Positions 52,146 through 61,600 of a DNA stretch of 64,000 bases are shown here, piece by piece. Origin of the DNA: Neobacillus sp. YX16 (GTDB taxonomy: Bacteria > Bacillota > Bacilli > Bacillales > Cytobacillaceae); assembly GCF_030123505.1 (NCBI RefSeq), contig NZ_CP126115.1:4168001-4232000 (forward strand), read 5' to 3'. Made by a program: the position numbers and the translations under genes. The notes under the pieces are model-generated. The model made no database searches. It worked only from the letters and a program-made list of their open reading frames with translations, and had not been told where the DNA came from. Numbering within the stretch: the stretch's first letter is position 1; each line of letters begins with the position of its first letter.

Positions 52146-53000
52146 TTAGCAGTTTGCCAGATTCTTTACCCACATATTCATATTCTCAAGCTTGTCGTAG
52201 ATATAGCAGTTATTCATTAATCGGCCGCGATACTTATATCCAAGCTGGTATAATACCGCATTCATTCCAAAGGATAAACTCCTCGCTATTGAATAGGCAC
52301 AGAATATTCCCTGCCTTTTCAGTTCACCCTCTAACTCACGGAGAATTATTTTCATTAACCCATATTTCCGATGTTCCGGTAAGGTCGCACAATCGGTCAA
52401 TTCTGCATTTTTATAAAAAGAATTCACTTCAGCAGATGCAGCACTGACAATTTTGCCCTGATAAAAGTATACGTAATAGATAGTCCCTTCCATTAACGTC
52501 TTTTTCACATATTCAGGGTCATGTAAGGGTGTAGGGTAAATCTGAAACACCTGGCGATATAATCCTGACAGCTCTTCGGCACATGCTTCATCTGCTTTTT
52601 TTAATTCATACTCCTTTGGCGGAAACGGCTTATCAATGGTGGTATCCAATTGATAAATGCTGTGAATCATTCCGTCCTCCGTAATCCAATGGTCATTCTT
52701 CTTTCGCTCCACAGTATAAAACTTTGAAAAAAAATGAGCATCAGACCCGAGAAAATAGCGGTCAACTACGACTTCCGGCTGTAAGCCTTTTTCATATAAG
52801 TGTAAAAAATCCTCTGACCGCGCTTTCATTATTAACTTTTCTGCTTGATACTTGCGGACTAACTCCTCCGCTTTTTCCAAAAGTAGATTTGTATTGCCGC
52901 GGTAATCGTCAATCCGGATTCTTTTATTAAAAGGATCTAGGTAAACGTCAAGAAAGAAATTACTTTCTTCGATTTGGATAGTGGAGGCACTTTGATTCAT
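52146..53000 (-). CDS. ablB: Beta-lysine N6-acetyltransferase
   Basis: 284 residues with a C-terminal GNAT domain (about 130-270: LSGLYRQVFQIYPTPLHDPEYVKKTLM, AELTDCATLPEHRKYGLMKIIL with acetyl-CoA loop PEHRKYG, ARSLSFGMNAVLYQLGY). Matches B. subtilis YodP and archaeal AblB, which acetylate beta-lysine made by KamA. SD GGAAGGAG upstream. Preceded by the terminator at 53036, so expression may be attenuated relative to the upstream genes. Confidence 0.87.
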   Translation of the reverse strand: MNQSASTIQIEESNFFLDVYLDPFNKRIRIDDYRGNTNLLLEKAEELVRKYQAEKLIMKARSEDFLHLYEKGLQPEVVVDRYFLGSDAHFFSKFYTVERKKNDHWITEDGMIHSIYQLDTTIDKPFPPKEYELKKADEACAEELSGLYRQVFQIYPTPLHDPEYVKKTLMEGTIYYVYFYQGKIVSAASAEVNSFYKNAELTDCATLPEHRKYGLMKIILRELEGELKRQGIFCAYSIARSLSFGMNAVLYQLGYKYRGRLMNNCYIYDKLENMNMWVKNLANC

Positions 53001-53035
53001 CTTATAGACTCCTTCCCGATAAGGCAGGTTAAAAA

Positions 53036-53061
53036 TGCCTGACTGGAAATCAGCCAGACAT
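53036..53061 (-). terminator. Terminator/attenuator between the aldehyde dehydrogenase and ablB
   Basis: Minus strand TGTCTGGCTG pairs with CAGTCAGGCA using two G-U wobbles around ATTTC, followed by TTTTT. Confidence 0.7.
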
Positions 53062-53067
53062 TTTCTT

Positions 53068-54489
53068 CTACTCTGTTTTAAAGCTGATCAGCTTGAGTTC
53101 AGTCATTTCTTCCACTGCATATTTGATTCCTTCTCGCCCCATTCCGCTCATTTTCACGCCGCCATATGGCATTTGGTCCACGCGGAAGGTGGGGATTTCG
53201 TTAATCATAACACCGCCAACATGTAGCTTTTTGGCAGCTTGAAGTGCTTTATGGATATCATTCGTAAAGATTCCGGCTTGCAACCCATATTTAGAATCGT
53301 TCACCATATTGATTGCATCCTCAAAATGACCGAAGCTATTAATATGCACAACGGGTGCAAATACCTCTTCACAACTCACCTTTTCGCTTGGAGGGACATT
53401 TACTAAAACGGTAGGCTGGAAAATCCCTTCTTCGGAGTTTCCGCCAGCCTTTAATTCTGCTCCATTGCTAATCGCTTCATCTACCCATTCCTTCGTTCGC
53501 TGTACGTCACCACGTGTAATCATCGCTGAAATATCACTATCTTCCTCAAGGGGATTACCTGCTTTTAACTTTTGGGTTTCAATAACAAACTTCTCCACAA
53601 ATGCTTCAAAAACCTTTTCATGGACAAAAATTCTCTGAATCGAAATACAAACCTGCCCCTGATAGGCAAAGGCCCCATTCACAATTCTTGGGATGACATT
53701 CTCTAATTGAACACCAACGTCAACAATTAATGCCGAATTCGAGCCTAATTCCAAGGTCACCCGCTTTAAACCAGAGTTTTCTCGAATATAGCGACCTACC
53801 TCAGGACTTCCTGTAAAGGTAATCATTTTGATACGGTCGTCTTTCATTAGTATATCGCCGATTTTACTGCCACTTCCCGTAATGACATTCAATGCACCAG
53901 CCGGTAAGCCTGCAGAGTGAAAGTATTCTGCTATCTTAAATGCCGATAAAGGAGTCTGACTAGCTGGTTTTAAAACAACACTATTTCCAGCCGCAATGGC
54001 TGGACCCAATTTATGGGCAACTAGATTCATAGGGAAATTGAACGGGGTAACCGCAGCAATCACGCCTAATGGTTCCCGAATCGTAAAGGCAAGTCTGCCC
54101 TGACCTCCAGGTGCGGCGTCCATTGGCACCGTTTCACCATGAATTCTTCTCGCTTCATGTGCCGCAAAAGTGTATGTCATAATCGTCCGGTCCACTTCTG
54201 CTCTCGCTGCCTTTAGCGGTTTTGCAGCCTCTAGGGCTATTATTCTCGCGCATTCCTCTCGGTCATCCTTTAAATATTGAGAAACTTTCTCAAGGATTTC
54301 CGCCCGTTCAAATGCAGGCATTTCTGCCATTATTTCTTTAGCATCTTCTGCTGCCTTTATTGCTGAGCGCACATCTTCCTGATTAGCAATGCCAATTTGG
54401 CCAAGAACCTCCAAGTCAAATGGATTCTTAAGCTCCATATAGGAAGAAGCACTTCGATATTCCCCGCCTATCCACAAATCCTTCTTCAT
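53068..54489 (-). CDS. NAD(P)-dependent aldehyde dehydrogenase
   Basis: 473 residues from ATG 54489 (GGAGGG 6 nt upstream). ALDH motifs: PFNFPMNLVAHKLGPAIAAGN (NAD fold), the general-base Glu in TLELGSNSALIV, and the nucleophile Cys in GQVCISIQRI. It sits within the beta-lysine gene set between ablB and yodQ, a place without an ALDH in B. subtilis; it could oxidise a semialdehyde formed by the YodT aminotransferase. This assignment is from context only. Confidence 0.9.
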   Translation of the reverse strand: MKKDLWIGGEYRSASSYMELKNPFDLEVLGQIGIANQEDVRSAIKAAEDAKEIMAEMPAFERAEILEKVSQYLKDDREECARIIALEAAKPLKAARAEVDRTIMTYTFAAHEARRIHGETVPMDAAPGGQGRLAFTIREPLGVIAAVTPFNFPMNLVAHKLGPAIAAGNSVVLKPASQTPLSAFKIAEYFHSAGLPAGALNVITGSGSKIGDILMKDDRIKMITFTGSPEVGRYIRENSGLKRVTLELGSNSALIVDVGVQLENVIPRIVNGAFAYQGQVCISIQRIFVHEKVFEAFVEKFVIETQKLKAGNPLEEDSDISAMITRGDVQRTKEWVDEAISNGAELKAGGNSEEGIFQPTVLVNVPPSEKVSCEEVFAPVVHINSFGHFEDAINMVNDSKYGLQAGIFTNDIHKALQAAKKLHVGGVMINEIPTFRVDQMPYGGVKMSGMGREGIKYAVEEMTELKLISFKTE

Positions 54490-54552
54490 CACAATCCCTC
54501 CAAATACTAAAAAGTTCTTAATAATATTGTACCAAACTTTGCTAATTCTGTT

Positions 54553-55842
54553 TTAGGAGGGATTCTTATCACTGACTTCACACCACTTTAATAGAGTTAG
54601 AGCAATAATCTTACTTGCTGCAAACAGATCTTCCAACTGAATGTGTTCATTCGCGTCATGTGCCGTTGCCGTTATCCCCGGTCCGAATACAACTACAGGT
54701 GTATTTCCGACATTTGATAGAATTCCACCATCCGTCCCCCAAGGACTTGCTTCAATAACTGGTTGCTCTCCCTTGATTTCTACAAAACTCTCAGAAAGTG
54801 TCTTCATTAATGGGTGATCCACTTCAAGGTTACCTGGAAGCCATCTCCCCCCAAACCATTCAATCGCTATAGGATTTTTTTGGAACCACTCGTCTTGCTC
54901 ATTGAGTTCATTTAATACCACAGCCATTTCCCCTTGAGCCGCTGAAATCGTTTCTTCAGGGGATACGCCCATTCTACCCTCAATTACTGCTAAATCAGGA
55001 ACAGATGACGGCCATTCACCACTATTTATTTTTCCAATATTAATCGGGATTGGTATCGGAATACTGTTAAATAGCGGATCGGTGATTTTTATATTTCGAT
55101 TTTTTTCTAATTGCTGCAGCTTTTGGATGACCAATACTGCCTTTTCAATGGCGCTTACGCCTTCATATCTTGTTCCGCCATGTGCTGCCCTGCCCTTCAC
55201 GGTAACTCTAAACCACATGGAACCCTGCTGCTTTGGAAAAATTTTCATCCCCGTCGGTTCCGGGATAATAGCACCGTCAGCACGATATCCTCGTAGAACC
55301 GCAGCGAGTGTGCCGGCACCGCCGCTTTCTTCCTCTATTACACTTTGAAAAATAACATCCCCTTTAAGCTTAATTCCAGTGGAAATGATTGCCTCTATCG
55401 CCATAATTAGAGCAGCCGTGCCGCCTTTCATATCCGTACTTCCTCGTCCATACAGCTTTCCACATTCAATATGTCCGCTAAACGGATCATGTTCCCAGTT
55501 TTTCTCATCTCCAACCGGGACCACATCGATATGTCCATTTAGAATGATAGACTTTCCGCCGCCAGTCCCTTTTAACACCGCGACTACATTTGGATTTCCT
55601 TCAAAGCTTTCCCGATCACAGCAGAATGCCTCATGCTGGATGAGCTCATTTCTGTCAATTTCCCAGATATCGAGATTCAATCCCAACTGCCGGCATTTTT
55701 CAATAATGACAGCCTGAGCACTACTTTCGTTTCCTCTAGTACTATTTTCTTGGACGAGTATTTGTAAGAACCTCGTCCCTCTGGCACGATTGTCCTTCAG
55801 CCATTGTTTAATGGATTCTTCATGATTAGTCAACGCTTTCAC
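54553..55842 (-). CDS. yodQ: M20-family deacylase/peptidase (YodQ)
   Basis: 429 residues. Metal site motifs of the ArgE/DapE/ACY1 family: ILNGHIDVVP (His, Asp), YGRGSTDMKGG (bridging Asp), VIEEESGGAGT (catalytic/binding Glu pair), EPTGMKIF and the C-terminal TAHDANEHI (His). Dimerisation lid region about 200-310. In the beta-lysine pathway it probably deacylates an acetylated intermediate. The stop is near ALDH (60 nt). Confidence 0.9.
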   Translation of the reverse strand: MKALTNHEESIKQWLKDNRARGTRFLQILVQENSTRGNESSAQAVIIEKCRQLGLNLDIWEIDRNELIQHEAFCCDRESFEGNPNVVAVLKGTGGGKSIILNGHIDVVPVGDEKNWEHDPFSGHIECGKLYGRGSTDMKGGTAALIMAIEAIISTGIKLKGDVIFQSVIEEESGGAGTLAAVLRGYRADGAIIPEPTGMKIFPKQQGSMWFRVTVKGRAAHGGTRYEGVSAIEKAVLVIQKLQQLEKNRNIKITDPLFNSIPIPIPINIGKINSGEWPSSVPDLAVIEGRMGVSPEETISAAQGEMAVVLNELNEQDEWFQKNPIAIEWFGGRWLPGNLEVDHPLMKTLSESFVEIKGEQPVIEASPWGTDGGILSNVGNTPVVVFGPGITATAHDANEHIQLEDLFAASKIIALTLLKWCEVSDKNPS

Positions 55843-55867
55843 TCCTTCTTTTTAAGGATGGGTGAGA

Positions 55868-56533
55868 TTAATAGGATATCTTTCGAACAATATCACTAAT
55901 CGTGAACTCACATTCTGTATTATTTACGACCTCTTGTAAGTCATAGGGCGGAAACAGTTCTGTTAGCAATAATCCCTCAGGAGTCACCCTGAAAACAGCT
56001 AATTCCGTAATGATCATATCAACGCAGGCTTTAGAGGTCAGTGGTAATGTGCAGGAAGTAACAATTTTCGGATTTCCCGCTTTATCACAATGATTCATTA
56101 ATACAATCACTTTTCTTGCTTTCTGAGCTAGTTCCATCGCACCGCCCATACCAGGGACCTTTTTTCCCGGAACAATCCAGTTGGCCAAATCTCCATTTCC
56201 ACTAACCTGAAGTGACCCCAAAATCGTGATATCCACCCGTCCTCTGCGAATCATCGCAAAGGAAATAGCACTATCACAGTAAGAACCACCTAGATTCAAG
56301 GTGACTGGAAAACCACCAGCATTACATAAATTTTCATCTTCCATACCTTTTTCTGGGCTTGGTCCCATACCAGTAATCCCATTTTCAGCATGGAACATCA
56401 CCATCATGTCTTTTGGTAAATGATTAGGAACTAAGGATGGGATACCAATGCCCAGATTAACCACCATTCCATTCGTGATTTCCTCTGCTGCTCTTCTTGC
56501 TATTTTGTTACGAAAGTCTACTCCCAAGCCCAT
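55868..56533 (-). CDS. yodR: CoA-transferase subunit B (YodR)
   Basis: 221 residues. Class I CoA-transferase beta subunit, with the catalytic Glu in MFHAENGITGMG (ENG motif, about residues 50-53) and GGMGGAMELAQKARK-like GxGGA signature (KVPGMGGAMELA). Overlaps yodS by 16 nt. Together with YodS it likely moves CoA onto a keto-acid intermediate, as 3-keto-5-aminohexanoate or a related beta-lysine product; substrate not provable from sequence. Confidence 0.93.
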   Translation of the reverse strand: MGLGVDFRNKIARRAAEEITNGMVVNLGIGIPSLVPNHLPKDMMVMFHAENGITGMGPSPEKGMEDENLCNAGGFPVTLNLGGSYCDSAISFAMIRRGRVDITILGSLQVSGNGDLANWIVPGKKVPGMGGAMELAQKARKVIVLMNHCDKAGNPKIVTSCTLPLTSKACVDMIITELAVFRVTPEGLLLTELFPPYDLQEVVNNTECEFTISDIVRKISY

Positions 56534-57210
56534 TTCCAGTTCACTCCCTTCGAAGGGATAATGTGATCGACGAACACTCCAGGGGTAATAATTTCATCAG
56601 GATTGAGGCTTCCAAGTGGAACAATCTCCTCTACCTCTGCAATCGTGATATCTCCTGCCATTGCGACAAGTGGATTTGTATTTCGGGCACTTTTGTCATA
56701 AATTAAATTTCCATAGGGGTCTGCTTTTTTGGCATAAAGTATTGATACATCTGCGGTTAAAGCTGTTTCAATTAAGTAGTCCTTTCCGTTGAGGAAAAAA
56801 TGGGGCTTGTTTTTTGATACGAGATCATTATCCATTCCAATATCACTTAGAATCGCAGGAAGACCGACTCCTCCTGCACGAATCCTTTCTGCTAAAATTC
56901 CTTGCGGTGAAAACTCCACCTCTAGCTTTCCTTCATGCATGAGTTTTCCGGCAATGGGATTGGAACCAATATGAGAGGCAATTACCTTTATTGCCCTTTC
57001 CTGACTAACTAATTTTCCAATGCCGATGTGCGGAAACCCTGTATCATTCCCAATTAGAATCAACCTTTCTATCCCTTTTTCAAGGATTCCATCAATCAGG
57101 GTTGGTGGAGACCCAACACCGCCAAAACCACCAAACATTAAAGTCATTCCGTTATAGAAGAGTTCCAAAACCTTTTCTAAGGTTGTAATTTTTCCAAATG
57201 GATTTTCCAT
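56518..57210 (-). CDS. yodS: CoA-transferase subunit A (YodS)
   Basis: 230 residues with the class I signature FGGFGGVGSPPTLIDG (GGFG motif, about 24-39) and ISNDTG-like LIGNDTGFPHIGIGKL. It starts 0-1 nt after yodT and overlaps yodR by 16 nt. The length and order (A before B) are normal for the heterodimer. Confidence 0.93.
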   Translation of the reverse strand: MENPFGKITTLEKVLELFYNGMTLMFGGFGGVGSPPTLIDGILEKGIERLILIGNDTGFPHIGIGKLVSQERAIKVIASHIGSNPIAGKLMHEGKLEVEFSPQGILAERIRAGGVGLPAILSDIGMDNDLVSKNKPHFFLNGKDYLIETALTADVSILYAKKADPYGNLIYDKSARNTNPLVAMAGDITIAEVEEIVPLGSLNPDEIITPGVFVDHIIPSKGVNWKWAWE

Positions 57211-58563
57211 TTAAACACCACCCATTTTCAATTGTAGAGTAAAAGCATCAAAGGTTGCTTGCATGAGTGAAACCAATTCGTCTATTTCATTTTTGGTAAT
57301 GGTTAATGGCGGCGAGATGATTATGGAATCACCGTTGACACCATCAATACCAGAACCTGCCGGATAAACAAGCAGCCCTTTTTCCTTAGCAAGGGAAATT
57401 ATCTCTTGGGTAACGAGTGCCTCCCTAGGAAAAGGTGCTTTAGTGGTGACGTCCTCAACAAATTCAATTCCGAGCATTAAGCCTTTACCGCGAATGTCAC
57501 CGATAAAGGAATATTGATTTTTTAAATGTAAGAGCATATTTTTTAAGTAATCTCCCTTGGATTCTACTTCGCTAACAATCTGATTTTTTTCCAAGTATTC
57601 TAGTACCGCTAGAGAAACGGCACAGGATTGCGGGTTGGCACTTAAGGTATGTCCGCTCATCACCACTTTTGTCCCCGCTAAAATGGGCTCAATGACTTTT
57701 TCACTTGCAAGCGCAGCCGCAATAGGAGCGTAGCCTGCCCCCATTCCTTTTCCTAAAGCCACAATATCAGGAATAACCCCATATTGCTCCATAGCAAGCA
57801 TCGATCCTGTTCGCCCAAAACCAGTCATCACCTCATCTGCAATAAAAAGGATGTCATGGTCTTCACAGATTTTTTTGATTTTCTTAAAATATCCCTCTGG
57901 TGGTGCAATCGCTCCCCCCGCAGCACCGATGACAGGCTCTGCTATAAAGGCCGCAATATGATTGGCACCAATCCGTTTAATCGCAAGTTCTAATTCCTGA
58001 GCGCAAAGAAAGCCACAGGATGGGGCTTCAAGGTTGTAGGGACAACGATAACAATAAGGGGGATTAATGACTGGAAAATCCTCTAGAAGTGGAACAAATC
58101 GTGCTCTCCTGCCAGTATGACCGGACAAGGAAAGCGCACCTAACGTGATTCCATGGTAGCTGACCCACCTTGAAAGCACCTTCGTTTTCGTTTGTATGCC
58201 TTTCTCCTGCCAATATTGGATGGCCATTTTCATTGCGGTTTCTACCGCTTCAGAACCGCTATTAACAAAGAAGCACCAATTTAAATCAGCTGGTGTTAAA
58301 TCTGCGATCTTCTCAGCGAGTTTCTCAGCACTTTCACTCGTAAATTGCGAGCGATACACGAATGAGACTTTTTTAGCCTGTTCCTGCATCGCTTCAATAA
58401 TTTCAGTTACCCCATGTCCAATGTTGGCTGTAACAGCGCCTGATGCACCATCAAGGTATTTTTTTCCATCCTTATCATACAAATAAATCCCTTTACCATA
58501 ATCAATCATCGGTAAGGATTCATCGAGTAATGGTTTAATTAAATACGTACGTTCCACCGCCAC
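57211..58563 (-). CDS. yodT: Class III omega-aminotransferase (YodT)
   Basis: 450 residues from GTG 58563 (AAAAGGGGAAG upstream). PLP motif: FIADEVMTGFGRTGS (Asp binds pyridine N) and the Schiff-base Lys in VALGKGMGAGYAPIAA; NSGSEAVETAMKMA binds phosphate. B. subtilis YodT is the matching member of the yodTSRQP-kamA set. It is the first gene of the operon and is preceded by a CATACAAT box at 58584. Confidence 0.93.
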   Translation of the reverse strand: MAVERTYLIKPLLDESLPMIDYGKGIYLYDKDGKKYLDGASGAVTANIGHGVTEIIEAMQEQAKKVSFVYRSQFTSESAEKLAEKIADLTPADLNWCFFVNSGSEAVETAMKMAIQYWQEKGIQTKTKVLSRWVSYHGITLGALSLSGHTGRRARFVPLLEDFPVINPPYCYRCPYNLEAPSCGFLCAQELELAIKRIGANHIAAFIAEPVIGAAGGAIAPPEGYFKKIKKICEDHDILFIADEVMTGFGRTGSMLAMEQYGVIPDIVALGKGMGAGYAPIAAALASEKVIEPILAGTKVVMSGHTLSANPQSCAVSLAVLEYLEKNQIVSEVESKGDYLKNMLLHLKNQYSFIGDIRGKGLMLGIEFVEDVTTKAPFPREALVTQEIISLAKEKGLLVYPAGSGIDGVNGDSIIISPPLTITKNEIDELVSLMQATFDAFTLQLKMGGV

Positions 58564-58583
58564 ACCACTTCCCCTTTTAGTTC

Positions 58584-58591
58584 ATTGTATG
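58584..58591 (-). promoter_or_regulatory. Possible sigma-E -10 element upstream of yodT
   Basis: Minus strand CATACAAT matches the sigma-E -10 consensus exactly; the upstream -35 (AGTATT, 12 bp away) is a weak match. B. subtilis yodTSRQP-kamA is reported to be expressed in the mother cell. Tentative. Confidence 0.35.
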
Positions 58592-58660
58592 AGCGAGGTT
58601 TTTAATACTTTCATCTTATATTTGTATATAGAAAAAAACAGATACGCCTTCGCATCTGTT

Positions 58661-61600
58661 TTAGTTAGTGAGTACTATTGACTTTTCTAAATTCTGATTT
58701 GTCAGTTGAAGCTCTTCCCTGATTTCAGCGTCGTATGGATGGTATACCATTCCTTTTTCAAGGATATCCTTTGCCCCTAAATGTCTGGCTTGTTCATTGA
58801 ATAGGCGCCCTAACCGTAAATGGACGTCATGTTCATAAGGGTTTTCCTTGATAATCCTCATCATCATGTCTTCGGCTACACGTGTTTCTCCCATTTCACA
58901 ATGACACAATGCAACCAAATAGCGGAGATGGGAATCTTCTGGGTCACTGTTTAATTGACGTTCAAACAGCGGCAGTGCTGAAAAATAATCTTCCTCATTC
59001 AAATAATTCAAACCTAACTGATAAGCAAGAGGTTCATCCCACTGTTTCTTCAGAGACTTTTGTAAAATTTTTATGGCATCCTCAGTTAGTTCAAAATCCT
59101 CATAAAGTTTAGCAAAATGACTTACTGCTGATAGGTTATTTTTATCCAATCTAATCGCCATCTCATACAGCTCGATGATAGATCCAAAAAGGTAAATTTG
59201 CTTGGTGTGGTTTTTTAGCTTCGTGACAAAACGACCAAACGCATTCCCTTCAACTTCATCATTCAAATTCATATCCAGAACGAATTGTTTTCCCGCCTCT
59301 GCGGCAAATAAAAACCTCGTGCTTTTACCTTCATCTTTCCCTTCAAGTTTTGTCAGGAAATTCGGGAGTCTTGACCATTTATTTGCAGCAGCACTGTAGA
59401 TAATGAGTGTTCGATATAGCTCCCCATTCTCAGGGTCATTATTTAAAAGCAATGTTAGGATAGACCGAGCCTTCTTCCACTTTTTTGCTTTAATAAAAAT
59501 CTTAGCCTGATGATGTAGCAGTTCCGAATAGTCTGGATTTAGTTGAAGAGCAGCATTTACCTTCTCTTGTTCAAGCTGCGTTTCACCTAGAGCACCATAT
59601 ACATAAGCTTCCGAATCAAGCCTCCATATTTCATTTAACCCTTTAGGCAATGATAGAAGCATAGCCAGTAATTGTCTCTGTTTGTCTTCATCTAAAATTG
59701 AAACTAAATATTCTATATTTACACTTACTGGAGCAAATTCCAGCAGGCGGAGGAGATATTCAGCTTCTTCCTCGTGATTTTCATTGAATGCTGCTATTTC
59801 AGCTAATCGCAAATAGGCAGGCTCAATGGCTGGGTCAATACTTATGCTCGTTTTATAAGCACTTGCTGCAGGCTCATACATTCCAAGCTTAAAGTATACT
59901 TCCCCCAATCGATAATAAGGAAAAGAATCTTCTCTTACCTGTATGGCAGTTTTATAACAATCCAAAGCAGGAGCGTATTGCTGTTGTTCCTCGAACAATG
60001 TTCCCTCATAGCATTTGAATTCTATCACACTAGAATTATCTGTAAACTTTTGTTTGAGAAAATCAATAGCTCGGTTAATGAAAGGTGTTTCACCAGCTAT
60101 TTTTACATAAAGCTCTAAAGCTTCATTGAAATTGGAGTGAATATGGTTGATTCCATTCTCTATTAACTCTAAAGATTCTTCTATTAACTGATTATTATCT
60201 TCTTCCATCGCCCATTCAGCCATCATACTTCCACTATTAATCAAGTATTCACTATCTTTATCAAATTTGGCTTTATGGGTTTTAAGAAATTCAACTGCCT
60301 TTTCCTTATTTTCCTGCCTGCCTAGGATTTCTGCTAAACCAATATAGGCAAAACCTTCATCTGGAAATAAATCGATACATTCTTGATAACAGTCCCTACA
60401 CTTTTCAATTTCCCCACGTTCATGATAGAAATCTCCGAGACGAACCAAAAGCTGGGCAGAAACAGCGGTATTTATGCCTGATTGTAATATTTCTTCTGCT
60501 TTTGCAGGCTCCTTCAACTCGTAATCATAGAGGTCGGCAGCTGCAAGTACGGCAAAAGGAATATTGTCCTCCAAATTAATTGCCATTAAATAACCACGCA
60601 ACGCCTTTCTTATTTTCCCCAGCTTCTGGTCAAGACGCGCTCGTTCATACCATGCATGACCATCCGTAGGTATTTCTCGAATTAGCTGATCATAAATACC
60701 CCGGGCTTCATCGTACTCCTGCTTTTCAATTAACACTGCTGCATGATTGATTCGGACAAATCTTTCTTTCGGTGCAAGCTGCATACTAATAGAGGAGAAA
60801 TACTCTGCCTTCTTAACATCACCTGAATAAAGATAGGCAAGAGCAAGATAGCTCCATGTGTAGTATTGATCCGGATCAAGCTGCAAGGAGTTCCGAAAGT
60901 AGCCAATTGCTTCTTTCATTTCATCAAAGTAAAGGGCAATTCTCCCATTGAGAAAATGATAGAGCGGAGAGAAGGTTTTCCGTGCTGTATGGTTAAGCTG
61001 CTCCCTAGCCTGCTCCATTCTTTGCAGACGCATATAGGCTTGGGCCACATGCAGATTCATAAAGTCATTATTTGGATAAGACTCTAACAGTTTTTCAGCA
61101 CATTGAACGATGAAATCACTATATTCCTCAAAAGAAAAATGCTTTACCACATAAATTGGTGAGTAAGGGACATCTATAGCAGCCTTTAAGAATTCTAAAA
61201 AAGTCTCTTTGTACTTTTCTTCATCCTCCTCCAGCTTTTCGCCTAAATCATGCAATCTGCGGAAATAATCATCTTCTTCTTTTGATAAAAAGGAAAGTTC
61301 TTGGGCTCTTTCCTTTGGAACGCATACGATGGACATATAACTCGTTGATGCATTTGCTTTTTCCATATCATCTGCAGCTAAATACATCGTTTCCAATAGG
61401 TTAGGTTCTTGTATATGATAAAAATCAAACATACTGTCATATCCTGTCATCACTTGAACATGGGAAGAATGCTCAAAATCAACACTTAACAGAATCGGAA
61501 TATTCTTTTTCAATAATTCTTGATAAAGCTCTTTCTTGCCTACAAAATATCGACATGCATATCCGTTTTCTTCAAGATAGTCAACGGTCGTTGACAGCTT

